Part shown: in pieces, positions 43,432 to 54,639 of the stretch
Layout: each line of letters begins with the position of its first letter
How positions within the stretch are numbered: position 1 is the first letter of the stretch
Source of the DNA: Acanthosepion esculentum
Lineage: Eukaryota; Mollusca; Cephalopoda; Sepiida; Sepiidae
DNA: 64,000 nucleotides
Assembly: GCA_964036315.1 (NCBI GenBank)
Contig: OZ038507.1
Coordinates: 62,265,388 to 62,329,387, forward strand
Direction of reading: 5' to 3'
Translations under genes and position numbers: made by a program
The notes under the pieces: generated by a model
Seen by the model: only the letters and a program-made list of their open reading frames with translations
The model's database searches: none
Told to the model about the DNA's origin: nothing

Positions 43432-43945
43432 ATCCTCTCTGACTTTTCTTCAGCTGGCATTCATATTTGTGGAAGCATTAATATTCACCACAAAGAGTTG
43501 TCACTCTACTTGAATAAAACTGATGAAGAAGGTAGATACTACTGAGACTTATCTATTGCTTATAAACTCATACGGATAAGCCTACTCCTATTTCTAATAT
43601 AGCAGTTTATTGCACAAACCTCTTAGATCGCTTTTTCACATCCTACCCTGAAATATGCTTTGCTGAAGTGTTACCTTCCTTGGGCACTTCAGACCATTTA
43701 CTGATCAGTGTTAAAGTTGATGCCAAACCAAAGCCATCCCCAGATATGCAGTTTCATAAAACAATTTTTTGGTACACAAAAGCTGACTGGGACAGCTTCA
43801 GATCTTACATGATGGAAGCTCATGTCTCGGCATTCTCCCAGAACTCCTGCCCTCATCTTTAAGTCTTATACTCAAGAAAAAATTCCCCAAAATATGAATA
43901 GCCAACCCTGGTTCACTCCTAAATGTGCTTCGTCCATAGCTCACC

Positions 43946-44040
43946 ATAATGACTTACCTGATCAAATTACCGGCCGAAAATGTATCCGCACAGGTCGCAT
44001 CCCAAATCAACGACTTACCCATTTAAAAAATATCACAGGG
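43946..44040 (+). repeat. Segment duplicated at 44885-44965
   Basis: CTGATCAAATTACCGGCCG and the following ~75 bp to GACTTACCCATTT match 44885-44960 closely. It interrupts the LINE after its QPWFTPKC segment. Confidence 0.7.
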
Positions 44041-44534
44041 TAATGTGTTGTAACACATTTGCTGCGTTCAGAATTGTCCACAATGATTACTAGAAAATGC
44101 AAAGTGCTTAAAGCAGTCTAGGCTAAGATAGAAAGCAAATGGCTTGGATTCTAGGAGTTCTGGAAAAATCTCTAACCAAATTCTAAATAAAGGCAATGTG
44201 TCAGTGCCTCTTATCATAATGGCCTTGAGGTTACATCATCCTCATCAGATAAGGTAAATCTCATGATGATCTTTGCCTCTAACTTTATGTTAGACGAAAA
44301 AGGTCATCCCCTTTCTGAAATACCCCCTCCCCTGTTATGGAGCACAAACTTAGCAATTTTTCTATTAAAGCTTGGAAATCTCAAGACTTATCAAATCAAA
44401 AGTTCAGATAAAATCCCAATGGTTGGCCTTAAGAATATTAACCCTGAGTTGTTCTCAGTTTTAACAAAACTGTTTAATCACTGCCTGATGGAAAACTCCT
44501 TCCCAAGTCAGTGGACAATATTAAGTGAAATATT

Positions 44535-44995
44535 GAACAAAGTAACGAATAATAATAAAACAAAAGTCATTGAAACAAAGCAAGTTCAGTCGACCATTGA
44601 TGACAATTCCAGAACAACGTAACTATATAAACAATTTTTTCTATCCTCTGCCAGTCGCTATGATGGAGAAAGCATTACCTCGAACCGTCGCCAGTGAGAC
44701 ACGCTGCAAGAGCCACTCCGTTTCGCGAGGCTCGTCCCTTAATCGAGACGCAATCGCACCAATCCTCCGAAGGAACGCCATCGCCACAAGAGTAAAAAAA
44801 AATCTATCAGCAAGAGAAGAATATTTAGCTATTTTTTTTTTTATCTCTGCGTCTCGGGTGACGGACCCCGGCTCAACCGTGGACCTGATCAAATTACCGG
44901 CCGAAAATGTATCCGCACAAGTCGCATCCCAAATCAACGACTTACCCATTTTAAAAGGGAAGATGGCAATGCCATCTGGCCGCTTTCAATATTAA
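44535..44995 (+). other. GC-richer insert of unknown origin within the LINE
   Basis: Interrupts the RT fingers. An open plus-strand frame from 44570 to 44995 has RGSSLNRDAIAPILRRNAIA and STVDLIKLPAENVSAQVASQIND. The sequence is clearly richer in GC and CpG than its surroundings. I do not recognise the family; a fragment of another transposon is likely. Confidence 0.4.
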
Positions 44996-45212
44996 GTGTA
45001 TTCCCAGCTTTCAAGAATGTGGGTGAATGGTTATGCCTGTCTTAGTATTGGCCCATCAGCCTCCAAAAAGATAGTTGTTGATCACTTTAATAAAGACAAC
45101 TTCTTAAGTAACAAACAATACAGATACCAATCCACTCCTGATATCCTGTCATTTGTCACAGAATCAGCAAGGCACTAGACAATAAATACATCTCAAGAAC
45201 CATTGCATTATA

Positions 45213-45351
45213 CAGGGTGTCCAGAAAGTTCATTTGCACTTTTAAAAATTTATAACTTTATTCGTATTTGCGATAGAAATAATAATTGTCTACATATATT
45301 TTTCTGATAAAATCTAAATGGATGAAATAAAATTTCTCTTTTTTTTTTCAG
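45213..45351 (+). mobile_element. Possible Tc1/mariner-type end beside exon 3
   Basis: TACAGGGTGTCCAGAAAGTT at 45213 has the look of a mariner-family terminal repeat after a TA. It truncates the LINE. A matching right end was not found before the exon, whose branch and pyrimidine region follow directly. Confidence 0.4.
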
Positions 45352-45554
45352 GGCTGCCTGATTTCTGGTGTTTCACTTTCATGTGAAATATTTCCAGCCA
45401 ACAAGAGAACCTTGATGTCTGGTCTTGTCGCAGTTAACTGGGGTCTTGGAGTCACCTTGCTTGGAATTGTGGCATTCATTCTTCGTGACTTCAGTTGGAG
45501 AGTGTTATGTGCTGTTTGCGCACTTACAGCTGGCATCGGCTTTTTTGAAATTTG
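45352..45554 (+). CDS. SLC22-family transporter, TM4-TM6 exon
   Basis: Starts after TTTTTTTTTCAG at 45352 in phase 0 and ends inside a Trp codon (TG|G) at GGTAAGT, 203 bp. The peptide GCLISGVSLSCEIFPANKRTLMSGLVAVNWGLGVTLLGIVAFILRDFSWRVLCAVCALTAGIGFFEI covers TM4, the short cytoplasmic turn with E-(I)FP-KR typical of SLC22, TM5, the RDFSWR extracellular turn and TM6. The split Trp is completed by the first base of the exon at 62392. No defects are seen. Confidence 0.93.
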
Positions 45555-45820
45555 GTAAGTATGAAAAAAAACAACACATCCTTTCGTAGCTTCTCTGTGT
45601 TCAGGTTATAATCAATAATGATGAAATAATTAGAACAAGTTTAGATGATATTTTGATGTCATACACATCATTTAGTTGTAATTTATTGGTAATAATTACC
45701 GTCATCATTTTACTATATTATAGTATGCAAAAACTACTTTTTAGGTAATCCTATAACTCAGTGTCTGGATCAGTTATAATAAACTTAGTATAGAAGATAA
45801 GGAATTTGAACATAGAATAG
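45555..45820 (+). other. SLC22 long intron, 5' end
   Basis: Start of the ~16.8-kb intron that reaches 62391. No repeat is recognised here. Confidence 0.7.
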
Positions 45821-45824
45821 GTTG

Positions 45825-46520
45825 CGTTAGAGATAGTGTCACCCAACACCATAAATTGCTATAAAACCAATATATTAGCCTGAAAACCCGAGTCAGATTG
45901 AGACTTTCATATGAATCTCAGGTATGGTGCCAGACCCAGTTAGAAATATCCAAACTGTCACCTGTATACAACCTCTTTCTAAGATCAGTATAGCTCTGAG
46001 AAAGTGAAGACCTCACTTCTTCGAACATTGCGGACTGGCGCTACAGAATCACAAACAAAGAACTGTACCAGATAATAAAAACTGTATCGCTTGAGGATTT
46101 TCAACAGCAGCAACAACTAAAATGGATAGCGCATGTAACTCAAAGAGAAAATAATGACATAATCAAGATGTTGGCATTCTACACGACTTCAAACGAAAGG
46201 TTAAGAAGAAAACTACCATCAACACTGGAAAGAGCGATAACAGCTACTGGACCTATTTTTCCTGAAAAATTTTTTTAAGAGAAAGATTTTATAGATTTCA
46301 ACTGAAAGCAGTACTGGCTACTCGGTCAATGAATGCCGAATGTTTCCTTATAAGTAAACGGCTAATATTATTATTACCAACAGTGATGAGGAGAACAGAT
46401 ACTACACTTTGATCCCAGCCTGATGTCTAGGAAGTGAAGAAAACGTAAACTCATGTAGTTCTCTTAATGAATGCTGAATGTTTCCTTATAAGGAAACAGC
46501 TAATATTACCATTAGAATTG
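45825..46520 (+). pseudogene. RTE-like LINE C-terminal fragment
   Basis: Broken frames give LSYESQVWCQTQLEISKL, DLTSSNIADWRYRITNKELYQII, QQQQLKWIAHVTQRENNDIIKMLAFYTTSNERLRRKLPSTLERAI, the usual RTE-clade tail (WRYRIxNxELY...QLKWIxHVxR). The palindrome TTTCCTTATAAGGAAAC, or a one-base variant, appears twice downstream (about 46342 and 46478). Confidence 0.6.
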
Positions 46521-46855
46521 TTACATCTATCTCTCATAATATTAGGAAAATAATTAAGTAGGACATAGAAATTTCAGAAATTAACAATAAAAGTTTTATA
46601 TATCTCATGCCTTTTTAACTTTTAAAATTTATCGATTACATTTGATGTCTTAAAGCAGCTTTTATGAAATTGGTTAACCAGCAATTCCAGTTTTCACAAT
46701 AACAATTCTTGTGTATGTTTTCCATAAATTCTTATATTCCTTTGCTTTTACTAGTGGTACCATTTTGACAGAACATGTGGTAAAATCACAATCACGAGCC
46801 CCGTAGCACATTAGGGTCATAAGGGACACCACATGTATTTCAGTCACAGTGAAAG
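46520..46855. other. No recognised feature (intron)
   Basis: AT-rich, no supported element. Confidence 0.4.
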
Positions 46856-46857
46856 TA

Positions 46858-47065
46858 GTGTTTCCTGAGCAAGATATCCAGACGGGGCCCAACCCTCATG
46901 ACGCTGGTTTTCAGTTCAGTTTTAACCTTCTCCAAGATTGGTTGTCAGCCAGTCTGTCCTACTATAGTGGCAAAGAGAAGAGATAGATTCCTACCTTTCC
47001 TAAGGGTATTTGCGTGTTAAGTTAATGTAACAAACTCAACTGGAATTCGAACTCGGACATGTGAT
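46858..47065 (-). mobile_element. tRNA-derived SINE, minus strand
   Basis: On the minus strand GAGTTCGAATTCCAGTTGAG-like B box (complement at about 47038-47056), then CCTTAGGAAAGGTAGGAAT, CTATAGTAGGACAGACTGG and GGTTGGGCCCCGTCTGG. The order matches the 9770 and 24.8-kb copies. Confidence 0.65.
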
Positions 47066-47475
47066 TTCTCATCTTGAGCTGTTTGCTTTCAATTTTATTT
47101 TCAAGATTCAAATTCCTGTTCTTTAATTCCTTCTCGTTTTGGATTTGCTGACATATTTGGATTTAAAATACCCGACATGCACCTGCTGGTTTCAAAGCTA
47201 TTTCGGTGTGCTCGTAAAAAAATGTTTTCTGTATCGAAACATCATAAAAAATGATTGCAGCTAATTCTTATATTATAAACTGTGTCCACAATTATAGCAT
47301 TAAAATATGCAGAAAGCATAAATAACCATTATTCCTCAGCTTGTTAGAGCTGATGGGTATTTTACTCAATATGTGGACAAGGATCAACTGGTTGTTCATG
47401 GAGCTTACCAAATTTTGTTTCTTTTGACTGAAATAATAAATGGCTCGGATGTTAACCATTTATATTTAGATGTTA
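47065..47475. other. No recognised feature (intron)
   Basis: AT-rich, no supported element. Confidence 0.4.
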
Positions 47476-47945
47476 TTTAATCATTTCACCCCAAGCAAGG
47501 CAATAAAGCAACTAAGATGCAAGAGGTTACTGAGTGTGAGAGAATCTGGAAAGAAAAAAAAACATTATTATGAAGATCGAACAATAAAAGAACAAGAATT
47601 AAGAAGACAGAAGATAACGACTGATATAGCATTTAAATCTTTGAAGATCAAATTGGACTGGAAAGCAAGAAGCCAGAATAGAATTACACAAGCGAGAAGT
47701 GCGATAGAAGAAACTGTTAGCATAGAACTTACGGTTACATCTAGCCATTTCAACTGTAAAATGATGAGACCTTGCTGTCAATCTAGCACTGCACTTAAAC
47801 TTGACTGGAAAGCAAGAGGCTTGAAGAGAGTTCCACAAATGAGAAGTGCACTAGAAGAAACTATTAGCATAGAACTTACGGTTACATCTAGCCATTTCAA
47901 CTGTAAAATGATGAGACGTTATCAAAACCATGGCTCTTGATTAAC
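47476..47945 (-). pseudogene. Jockey/CR1-type LINE C-terminus with a 147-bp internal duplication
   Basis: Minus strand: RLTARSHHFTVEMARCNRKFYANSFFYRTSRLCNS...FPVQFDLQRFKCYISRYLLSS. A ~147-bp part is present twice (GAAACT(G/A)TTAGCATAGAAC at 47710 and 47857). The 3' UTR end TTGCTTGGGGTGAAATG near 47485 matches 35130-35145. Confidence 0.75.
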
Positions 47946-49210
47946 TAATATCTGTACCAGCATCCAAGCATCATCCTTTTTATTTTACTACTTGCATAGA
48001 GGACTGACATCAAAAACAAAAGATGAACTTGTACTAAGCTCAAGTTGAAGGGAAAATAATGTGCTTATTGAATAAAAAAGAATAAATATCGACAAAATTA
48101 TTTGCTCAGTGTTTAAAACTGAATTGATAGTGACGACGAGTTGTATAATAAGTGACCAAGTGGCTTAAAAAAAAGCCAAAACAAGGACCCCTAAATAAAA
48201 TAGTTACCAAGGATAGTTTAAGATAGATTCTCCTCAAAAGATATTTACTCACATCTCTATTATAATATTAAGTAAAAGTAAAGTTTAATAAGATTGTGAG
48301 ATGAGATATCATTGAATTTCACCGAAATATCCTTCCCTAATTCTTTATTTCTGATGAATCATTTGGAGAATGTGCCAATTAAAACATAATGATAATGGTA
48401 ATTAGTTCAAAAGAACTGTCAAGCTTTAAAAAAAAGACCGAAATATTCCATGATCATCTTCAGTCAGAAATGGTAACTCAGATTTATATACAACATGAAA
48501 ACCGGCAAAATATTGTCTATATCTAGCTAAAGAACCATCTGTTTAAAAGGATGTCGTTAAAAGATAAGGATATTGGTCTGAATGATAACCTCTTACTTGT
48601 TGATGATATCTTATCTCATAATTAATAATATATTATTTATCGACCCATGTTTATATTATTTATAGACCCATGTTTATAAGATATCAATATTATAGGTTAG
48701 TGGATAGTTATAGATATTCAAATGTTTAATTTCCTGTTTACAGTATGTTTTGATTGCAGATTTTTTTTTTAAATTCAAAAATAAACTGATATCTTTACTG
48801 ATTGTGTTTTTTGTATTTGTTTATATGGACAATATTTGAACTGGCAACCAATTGATTTCCTGACTTTAATTCAAGACTGGGAAGACCACCCTGTCATTTT
48901 CATGATAAAATATTGCGAATACATTAAGACGGACATTTTACTATTCTGTTAAAAGATAAATCTTTTTGTTCTCATAATATTTAAAATGATTGCTTTGTCA
49001 TCTTATAATATCGTTTTAGTTATTTTTAGCAATTTTCATTTGACCACCACCTAAAATTAGATACACTCAATGTATATAAAAACCGTTATTCAATAAGAAA
49101 GCTTATTACTTAAAAATATACCAAATTCAGTAAACTGAAAATATTAAATAGTTAAATTCAGTAAATTTTCTTTAATAAAAAAAAGGTTGAGAAAGTTACA
49201 TTGATTAAAG
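47945..49210. other. No recognised feature (intron)
   Basis: About 1.3 kb of AT-rich sequence. A small duplication around GACCCATGTTTATA occurs at 48641-48677. No gene or element boundary is supported. Confidence 0.45.
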
Positions 49211-49216
49211 TACAAG

Positions 49217-49390
49217 CAGTGCCGGATTTACCATTGTGCTTAGGTGGGCTTAAGCACCGGGTCCCGTTGGCCAGGGGGTCTCCATCTTCCTTCCATGCCT
49301 GTGTAGGCATGCCAAGCCTACCTCCTTCAGGGCCCAGGGGCCTCATAACTTAACTAGCACAAGGCCTCATTTGTCCTAAATCCGGCGCTG
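49217..49390. mobile_element. hAT MITE, 174 bp
   Basis: Ends are CAGTGCCGGATTTA and TAAATCCGGCGCTG (complementary apart from one base). The interior is GC-rich and non-coding (AAGCACCGGGTCCCG, GGGCCCAGGGGCCTC). Flanks AGTACAAG and ACTATAAG agree at six of eight bases, consistent with an old 8-bp hAT duplication. Confidence 0.8.
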
Positions 49391-49399
49391 ACTATAAGT

Positions 49400-50290
49400 T
49401 ATTCAAATTTACGTTTTAAGATCAGTTTGTATTTTTATTATTGATATTAAGCTTTGACTTAAGACAAATGTTTGCTTTTTTTTTTCTGAATGAATTTGAA
49501 TATTTCCAGAAAAGTCAATAGTTGTTTTGAGAGGAAATATGTGTTGTGCATTCCGGGATGAATCCGATATCAATGAATAACAAACACCAGGAATGGATAA
49601 GAAAAATAAATGTATTGGGTTAGTAGATCCAGGAATGCGGGTTAGTAGCACGAATATATATATATATACAGTCTTGGTATTGAAGTATCGCGGTATGACT
49701 CCTTACCGAGTCTACGTGCTCGCTAACTTTGACGCTTGCCGCCGCCTGTGTGTGTGACTTACTCTACTACTACAGAACTCTACTACTCTTCTGTCGTTCC
49801 GTCTCGACTCCTTGACTCAACGTACCACTACTCTCCTCGGGTATTCACTGGTAGTAGTATATGTATACCTTGGGTGAGTCGATTTGTCTAAAAAGGGGAG
49901 ATCCCTTAACAATATGTATAGTTTTTTTTTACACATTTTATAACTAAAAGAATTTTTTTTGACTATGCTCCTTGGTAACATATTCAACCTGCGACTGATA
50001 GATAAGATGGAGGAGGCATTTAAATAAAAAGGTAAAAGAGATCAATATTTCTATAAATGACCGTCTTTACCTTTTCACAAATAAAATCAACGTAGTTTTT
50101 TTTCCTTTTTTTTTTTTGAAGTCTTGCTGTCAGATGTAAATATCAATCCGAAAACATCTTTGAGTGTTGACATTCTAGAAAGTGTTTGTGACGCCAAAAT
50201 ATAAAAGCCCATTGGAATAGCAATAAATTGCTATCCAAAAACTAAGCACTCAGAAACAGGAAAAGTATTAAGAAGCAGAAAAAAAACTTC
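49400..50290. other. Mostly unassigned intron, GC-richer block 49680-49900
   Basis: The block at 49680-49900 (CGTGCTCGCTAACTTTGACG, CCGTCTCGACTCCTTGACTC) could be part of an LTR or other mobile element, but ends were not found. The remainder is AT-rich. Confidence 0.35.
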
Positions 50291-50294
50291 GTTA

Positions 50295-51070
50295 GAAACA
50301 AAGAAAAGAGTGCTGAACGACTATGTCATATCAAAATTCCAATATGGTAATGAATGCTGGAGACACAGATGAAAAGAAAACTACAGATTCTACAGAAAGA
50401 TACTAAGAATACCATGGGTGGAACATGTAAGAAGTAAGGAAGTTTTAAGGAAAACCAAAACGAAAAAGAACTCTTATACTTAGAATCAGAATGAGATAGT
50501 TGAAATTTCTAGGGCACATAATGAGGAAGGGCCTTGGAGAAATTGACACTCACAGGAATTATTGAAATCAAGTGGGACATGGGGAAGCATCAAGTAACAT
50601 ACTGATGTAATGGAATAACCTGTTACCCCCATGAGTAACTACACTATAGTTAGTAACTACCTATTAGTATTGGTAAGTCAACAGACTACGGAGGCTAGCT
50701 GGGATCTGTTCAGTGTGACTCAGACTTACGTGAGAACTGCCGACCTTCTAATAGCAGCACTCACTACTGGATTGACTTGCGACGATCGTGTGCAAAACTG
50801 TTACCTTATTTCTTATTGTACTGGTTTTACAATAAACCTTTACTTATTTTATCCACCATGTTTGTCAAGTATATATTCCTATTAGCATGGAATATAACAC
50901 ATACGTAGCAAGCTTGAGTGAATGGAGGGCAAAACAGGGAGTGGGAAGGATAGTGAAAAGACAAACTTTAATAAGAGCGACAAAGTATAGTCGGTTGTGG
51001 AGAGCCATGTTCACCCACGTCTTGAAGAGACACGACACAGAGATGAAGATGCTACTAAGAGGGAGATTTT
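50295..51070 (+). pseudogene. RTE-like LINE ORF C-terminus, split by a solo LTR
   Basis: Frame pieces read FQYGNECW, YRKILRIPWVEHVRSKEVLRKTKTK, FLGHIMRKGLGEIDTHRN, then, beyond the insertion, TYVASLSEWRAKQGVGRIVKRQTLIRATKYSRLWRAMFTHVLKRHDT, typical of RTE-clade LINE ends. Removing 50603-50899 and one CATAC joins VTYVASLSEW in one frame. Confidence 0.75.
50603..50899. mobile_element. Solo LTR with exact 5-bp target duplication
   Basis: Starts TGATGTAATGG and ends GGAATATAACA (TG...CA), 297 bp. CATAC flanks both sides (50598-50602 and 50900-50904). It contains AATAAA near 50831. The interrupted LINE frame resumes in phase after excision of the LTR plus one CATAC. No internal retrotransposon sequence remains, as expected after recombination between two LTRs. 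Orientation is suggested as plus by the AATAAA only. Confidence 0.85.
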
Positions 51071-51079
51071 TCTAGATTC

Positions 51080-51815
51080 TTCTCTAGAATTTGGTACATT
51101 AGATTATGAAAAAAAAAATCACATCGAAATATTTGGATGTTGGTGTGGAAATCTTCCTGCATGAGTTGATTCCTCTAAAATTCACAATTCACACCATGTG
51201 TTTGATTTTTTCTTGCTTTCTAAAGCAACTGATTTTCATATTAAAAAGATGCTACTTAAAAAGGAAAAAAAAACCCAGATAATTCGTGAAAAGAAATCCA
51301 GTTTTTCTTTAGATTGTTAGAGAAAACTGTAATTGAGAAGATAAAAAAATCTAAGAGAGTGATAGCCTCATATAGGCATTTGTTCTAATGAACTTTCAAA
51401 TATTTCCCATATTTCAGTCTGTCTAAGAAAGCATAACAATTGAGAAAATTAATTCATTGACTTTTACTATAACGTCTTCAGTTAGTCATTAGTGTTGCTA
51501 TTATGTAATAAAAAGATTCAATTTATTTGTAATGATATTTTGGAAATTAAACTTTTTACAAAATATATTTATCTTTTATAATTTTAATTATATGAAAATA
51601 CGGTGAATAAGGATTGATTGAGTTGTTTTTTTATATCTTATCTACCTTCTGTAAAGCCAGAAAATATCTTTTAGATTGCAAAAATTTGGCGGGGAGGGGG
51701 GGAGATAACGTTTTACTAATACAGGTCATACTAATTAACCCATAGAGAATTGAAACTTGGCCCCCTGATTTCCAATTCCAAGCTGTTATCCATCGCACCA
51801 CCCGCATATTGAAGC
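51080..51815. other. No recognised feature (intron)
   Basis: AT-rich, with a short G-rich run at 51690-51710. No supported gene. Confidence 0.4.
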
Positions 51816-51821
51816 TTACAA

Positions 51822-51952
51822 CAGTGGTTTACCTATTTCACGCCGCTGGCGAGTATTGTATTTTGTTGATGCTATAAACATTACCACTTCATTTCCAACC
51901 TCCGTTTTGGTTATTCCTCATTCAGTAACCTTTTCTAGGTTACAACATTTTA
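51822..51952 (+). mobile_element. Dispersed element with terminal hairpin, copy 2
   Basis: Near-identical to 26252-26385 (CAGTGGTTTACCTATTTCAC, GCCGCTGGCGAGTATTG, GTAACC...GGTTAC then AACA). Confidence 0.7.
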
Positions 51953-52139
51953 GTCAAACGAAAATAGACTTAAATTATTTTCAGTTACGATTGTGACATA
52001 TTCCAAAATAGATAAAATAAACTTTAACAACTACAGCTTAATTATTTTTAAATAGTTTATATTTTCTTTAGACATTACCGAAATCATGTATATTGAAACT
52101 CAATACAAGTACGTTTGTACATATATGATTATGCGTTTA

Positions 52140-52146
<7 letters not shown>

Positions 52147-52203
<57 letters not shown>
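52147..52203. repeat. (TA)n microsatellite
   Basis: About 28 TA units. Confidence 0.95.
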
Positions 52204-52206
<3 letters not shown>

Positions 52207-52359
52207 GTATATTTAGGCAGCAACCATTTAAATATCTTTCATGAAAATAGGACAGATAAGGAAAAATAATTGTGGATATGTTTATGCTTACCAACATGTA
52301 TGTGCTCAAACATATACACATATGAAAGATTTCTCAGAGTTAACCTGTAGAAAAAGACA

Positions 52360-52525
52360 ATATTTATAAAGGTAAAAGACAATAGGAAAACTGTATTATT
52401 AGCTGACGCGTTTTGTCCAATGTGGACTTTTTCAAGGCAAAAACGAAATGAAAAAAAATTCTACACTGGACGAAACGCGTCGGCTAATAATCCAGTTTTT
52501 CCTATTGTCTTTTAACTTTATAAAC
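52360..52525. mobile_element. Foldback of two terminal repeats with hammerhead-like motifs
   Basis: The left arm GGTAAAAGACAATAGGAAAA and right arm TTTTTCCTATTGTCTTTTAA are inverted copies, and the inner parts carry ACGCGT palindromes on both sides. Minus 52405-52436: TTGAAAA, GTCC-ACATT-GGAC, AAAACGCGTC. Plus 52449-52481: TGAAAAA...CTGGACGAAACGCGTC. Both cores are degenerate, but the 3' strings match the 14.7-kb motif. Confidence 0.5.
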
Positions 52526-52529
52526 ACAC

Positions 52530-53236
52530 ACACACACATATATATTTCATTCTTATTATTAACATTATTACTCTTATAAGAGTAAAGAAACATCATCTTT
52601 CAGAGAAAGTGATGCCAATAAAATTCTAATTTTGATGGTAGTTAATTATCTTTCATTTGTTTCTATATGAAATATATTTTAAATCTTAATGATTGATTGC
52701 ATTATTGGTTTCCTGATCTTCCAATATTGTTCATGTTGAGAGTTTTTTTTTACCTTTGTGTTTCTTCGAAGGCTGAATTCTAAGGCCTTCACAATGTATT
52801 TCCCTTTGATTGCAAATGTAAATGAATTTGTTAGTTGACAGAATATTGCTCTTTTGTATGTCTGTGTTTGATTTATAGAAAAACTTTCTAGAACCTTCTA
52901 TAAAAGTGATTCTTATTTAAGTTAACCCTTAGAACCCTACAAGTGGACAAATCAGCTTTGGCGACACAGCATGGTAGATCGTGAATGGCAGGACGAAATC
53001 AGCGTTGAGAAACTGTATTAACAAGGATGGAAGGTTGAACTTGTCTTTCTTTATTTTTCGTATGGCTCTTCCAATTATAAATATTGGCAATGGTTGGAGA
53101 ACAAGCACTAGCCCTACAGGATAAGTTTTCCATTCATTTTTCTATTTTCATTGAATATCTATCTTTACTGATGTGTGAATATATCTTGATGGCCCTTGAG
53201 AATTGGTCTTGAAATCTTATCTCTTTTAAATATTTT

Positions 53237-53240
<4 letters not shown>
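52530..53240. other. No recognised feature (intron)
   Basis: A short (CA)n run at 52526-52540. No supported gene. Confidence 0.4.

Positions 53241-53245
<5 letters not shown>

Positions 53246-53301
<56 letters not shown>
53246..53301. repeat. (TA)n microsatellite
   Basis: About 26 TA units. Confidence 0.95.
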
Positions 53302-53303
<2 letters not shown>

Positions 53304-53304
53304 T

Positions 53305-54330
53305 GATCATCAAAACCATATTTTTCGATCATGACCAATAAGAAGTTTCTACCGCGTTATTTTTTGAACTTTAGGTTGATTAAAGCATAGATTATATTTC
53401 CTGCTGCAACTTCAAGTGCCTTCCAATGAAATCTGAAGTTAGAATTGAAAAACACTTCAGTGATAATCTAATTTTCAAAATTCCAGTGATGAAAATCTTC
53501 AGCTAGCAAAAGGAAAAGTTTTGGTTGTTGTTCGTTCAATAATTTTGTTTTTATCAATTTTCAAAAAACCCACAAATTCTCAGTAAAAAATAAAAAAAGC
53601 AAAATCTCGTTTTGTAGAAATTATTTTACCGGTTTGAACTTTAATCCCCTTACCAAAATATCAAATTTGGAAAAAAATAAAGTGGATATATCTCAGGTTA
53701 CTTACTGTCTCAATCCCATTTGAACCACGAAAGAGGCAATTCAGGCAATGTGTGTGGGCTTCTCTGTCGTGCAGAGTTGTCCACCGAAATCAGTCATGAG
53801 AATGGCCTTGTCAAATTCTATTTGATTCTCAGCCATCTCTGCCACCGCTAGTTGTGGAGAGAAATGAAATAGGGAGGGAGGATATCAATCCCGATTCTCG
53901 GATGTGAATGGGTGTCGCCACAGAAGACCTCATGTTAATTTATTTTCTGTACCATTCATTTTAATCTATTTTATTCTCAGTATTCTTGAATCTTAATTGT
54001 AAACCTTTTCAGATATTTTGAATTTAAAAGAAATTTCCACGCTTCCTTTTTGTTTTTTATGAATATAGAACGGAGATGAAATTAAATTCAAGAATTAATT
54101 CTATAGTTTCTCCAGCATTATATGGGTAACGTATTTTTAAAATTTACAGTAAAAAAAAAAATCCAAATAAGCCAGGCTGACTTTAATCTGAGAAATTTGA
54201 ATTTGGTATTGTTCTTGTATAGAGGCTTAATCTTCAATCCTTTAAATTAATCTCATATAATATTGAAAAGAAGAAAATATATAACACTTGGTGCCTCTCA
54301 GGATTAATAAAACATAAAAATAAGCCGGAT
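53305..54330. other. No recognised feature (intron)
   Basis: AT-rich with a GC-richer block at 53700-53940 that I cannot assign. Confidence 0.4.
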
Positions 54331-54334
54331 CAGA

Positions 54335-54365
54335 CGCAGGTTCGAATCCTGCCGAAGGACAGATT
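54335..54365 (+). repeat. tRNA T-arm-like relic
   Basis: GCAGGTTCGAATCCTGC is a perfect tRNA T arm (5-bp stem, TTCGAAT loop). No acceptor, D or anticodon arm can be built around it, so it is a SINE or tRNA fragment. Confidence 0.55.
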
Positions 54366-54639
54366 CTCTTTAAGTTTTCTCGAGCCGGTAGACGAAATAA
54401 ATACTGTTAAAAATAAACGGATCGTCTACTCAAATCCGGATATCAATTAAAAATAACGTTTAAATATTAAAAATATGTCGGATTAAAATTTTTTTTAAAT
54501 CCATTAATTCCTTATATATATATATATGAAGAAATATAGTTTTAAGGATTGCTATGTTTATGGGATAAAGTGCTCAATATCAGAGATAGAGTGTATGTAA
54601 ATATAAATATAAATATAAAAGTGAACATTGAAGTCAACA

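Larger units (their letters stand above)
42612..45212 (+). mobile_element. Jockey/CR1-type LINE (endonuclease to RT fingers), heavily rearranged
   Basis: Sense-strand LINE inside the intron. A ~390-bp segment occurs twice (KFDAY...KNKDPDF coding at 42625 and 43013). The apurinic endonuclease is visible as VMFDKIAEKMDNIL, then, after an insertion, SDFSSAGIHICGSINIHH (usual GDFNIHH) and later LPSLGTSDHLLISVKVDA with the catalytic SDH. FRSYMMEA and QPWFTPKC follow. RT fingers are at 44280-44530 (FASNFMLDEKGHPL, SDKIPMVGLKNINPELFSVLTKLFNHCLMENSFPSQW) and more at 45020-45180. It ends abruptly at 45212, next to TACAGGGTGTCC. Not autonomous. Confidence 0.8.

Noticed and set aside
54335..54365. tRNA gene
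   Set aside because: Only a T arm can be folded; no acceptor, D or anticodon arm fits around it.
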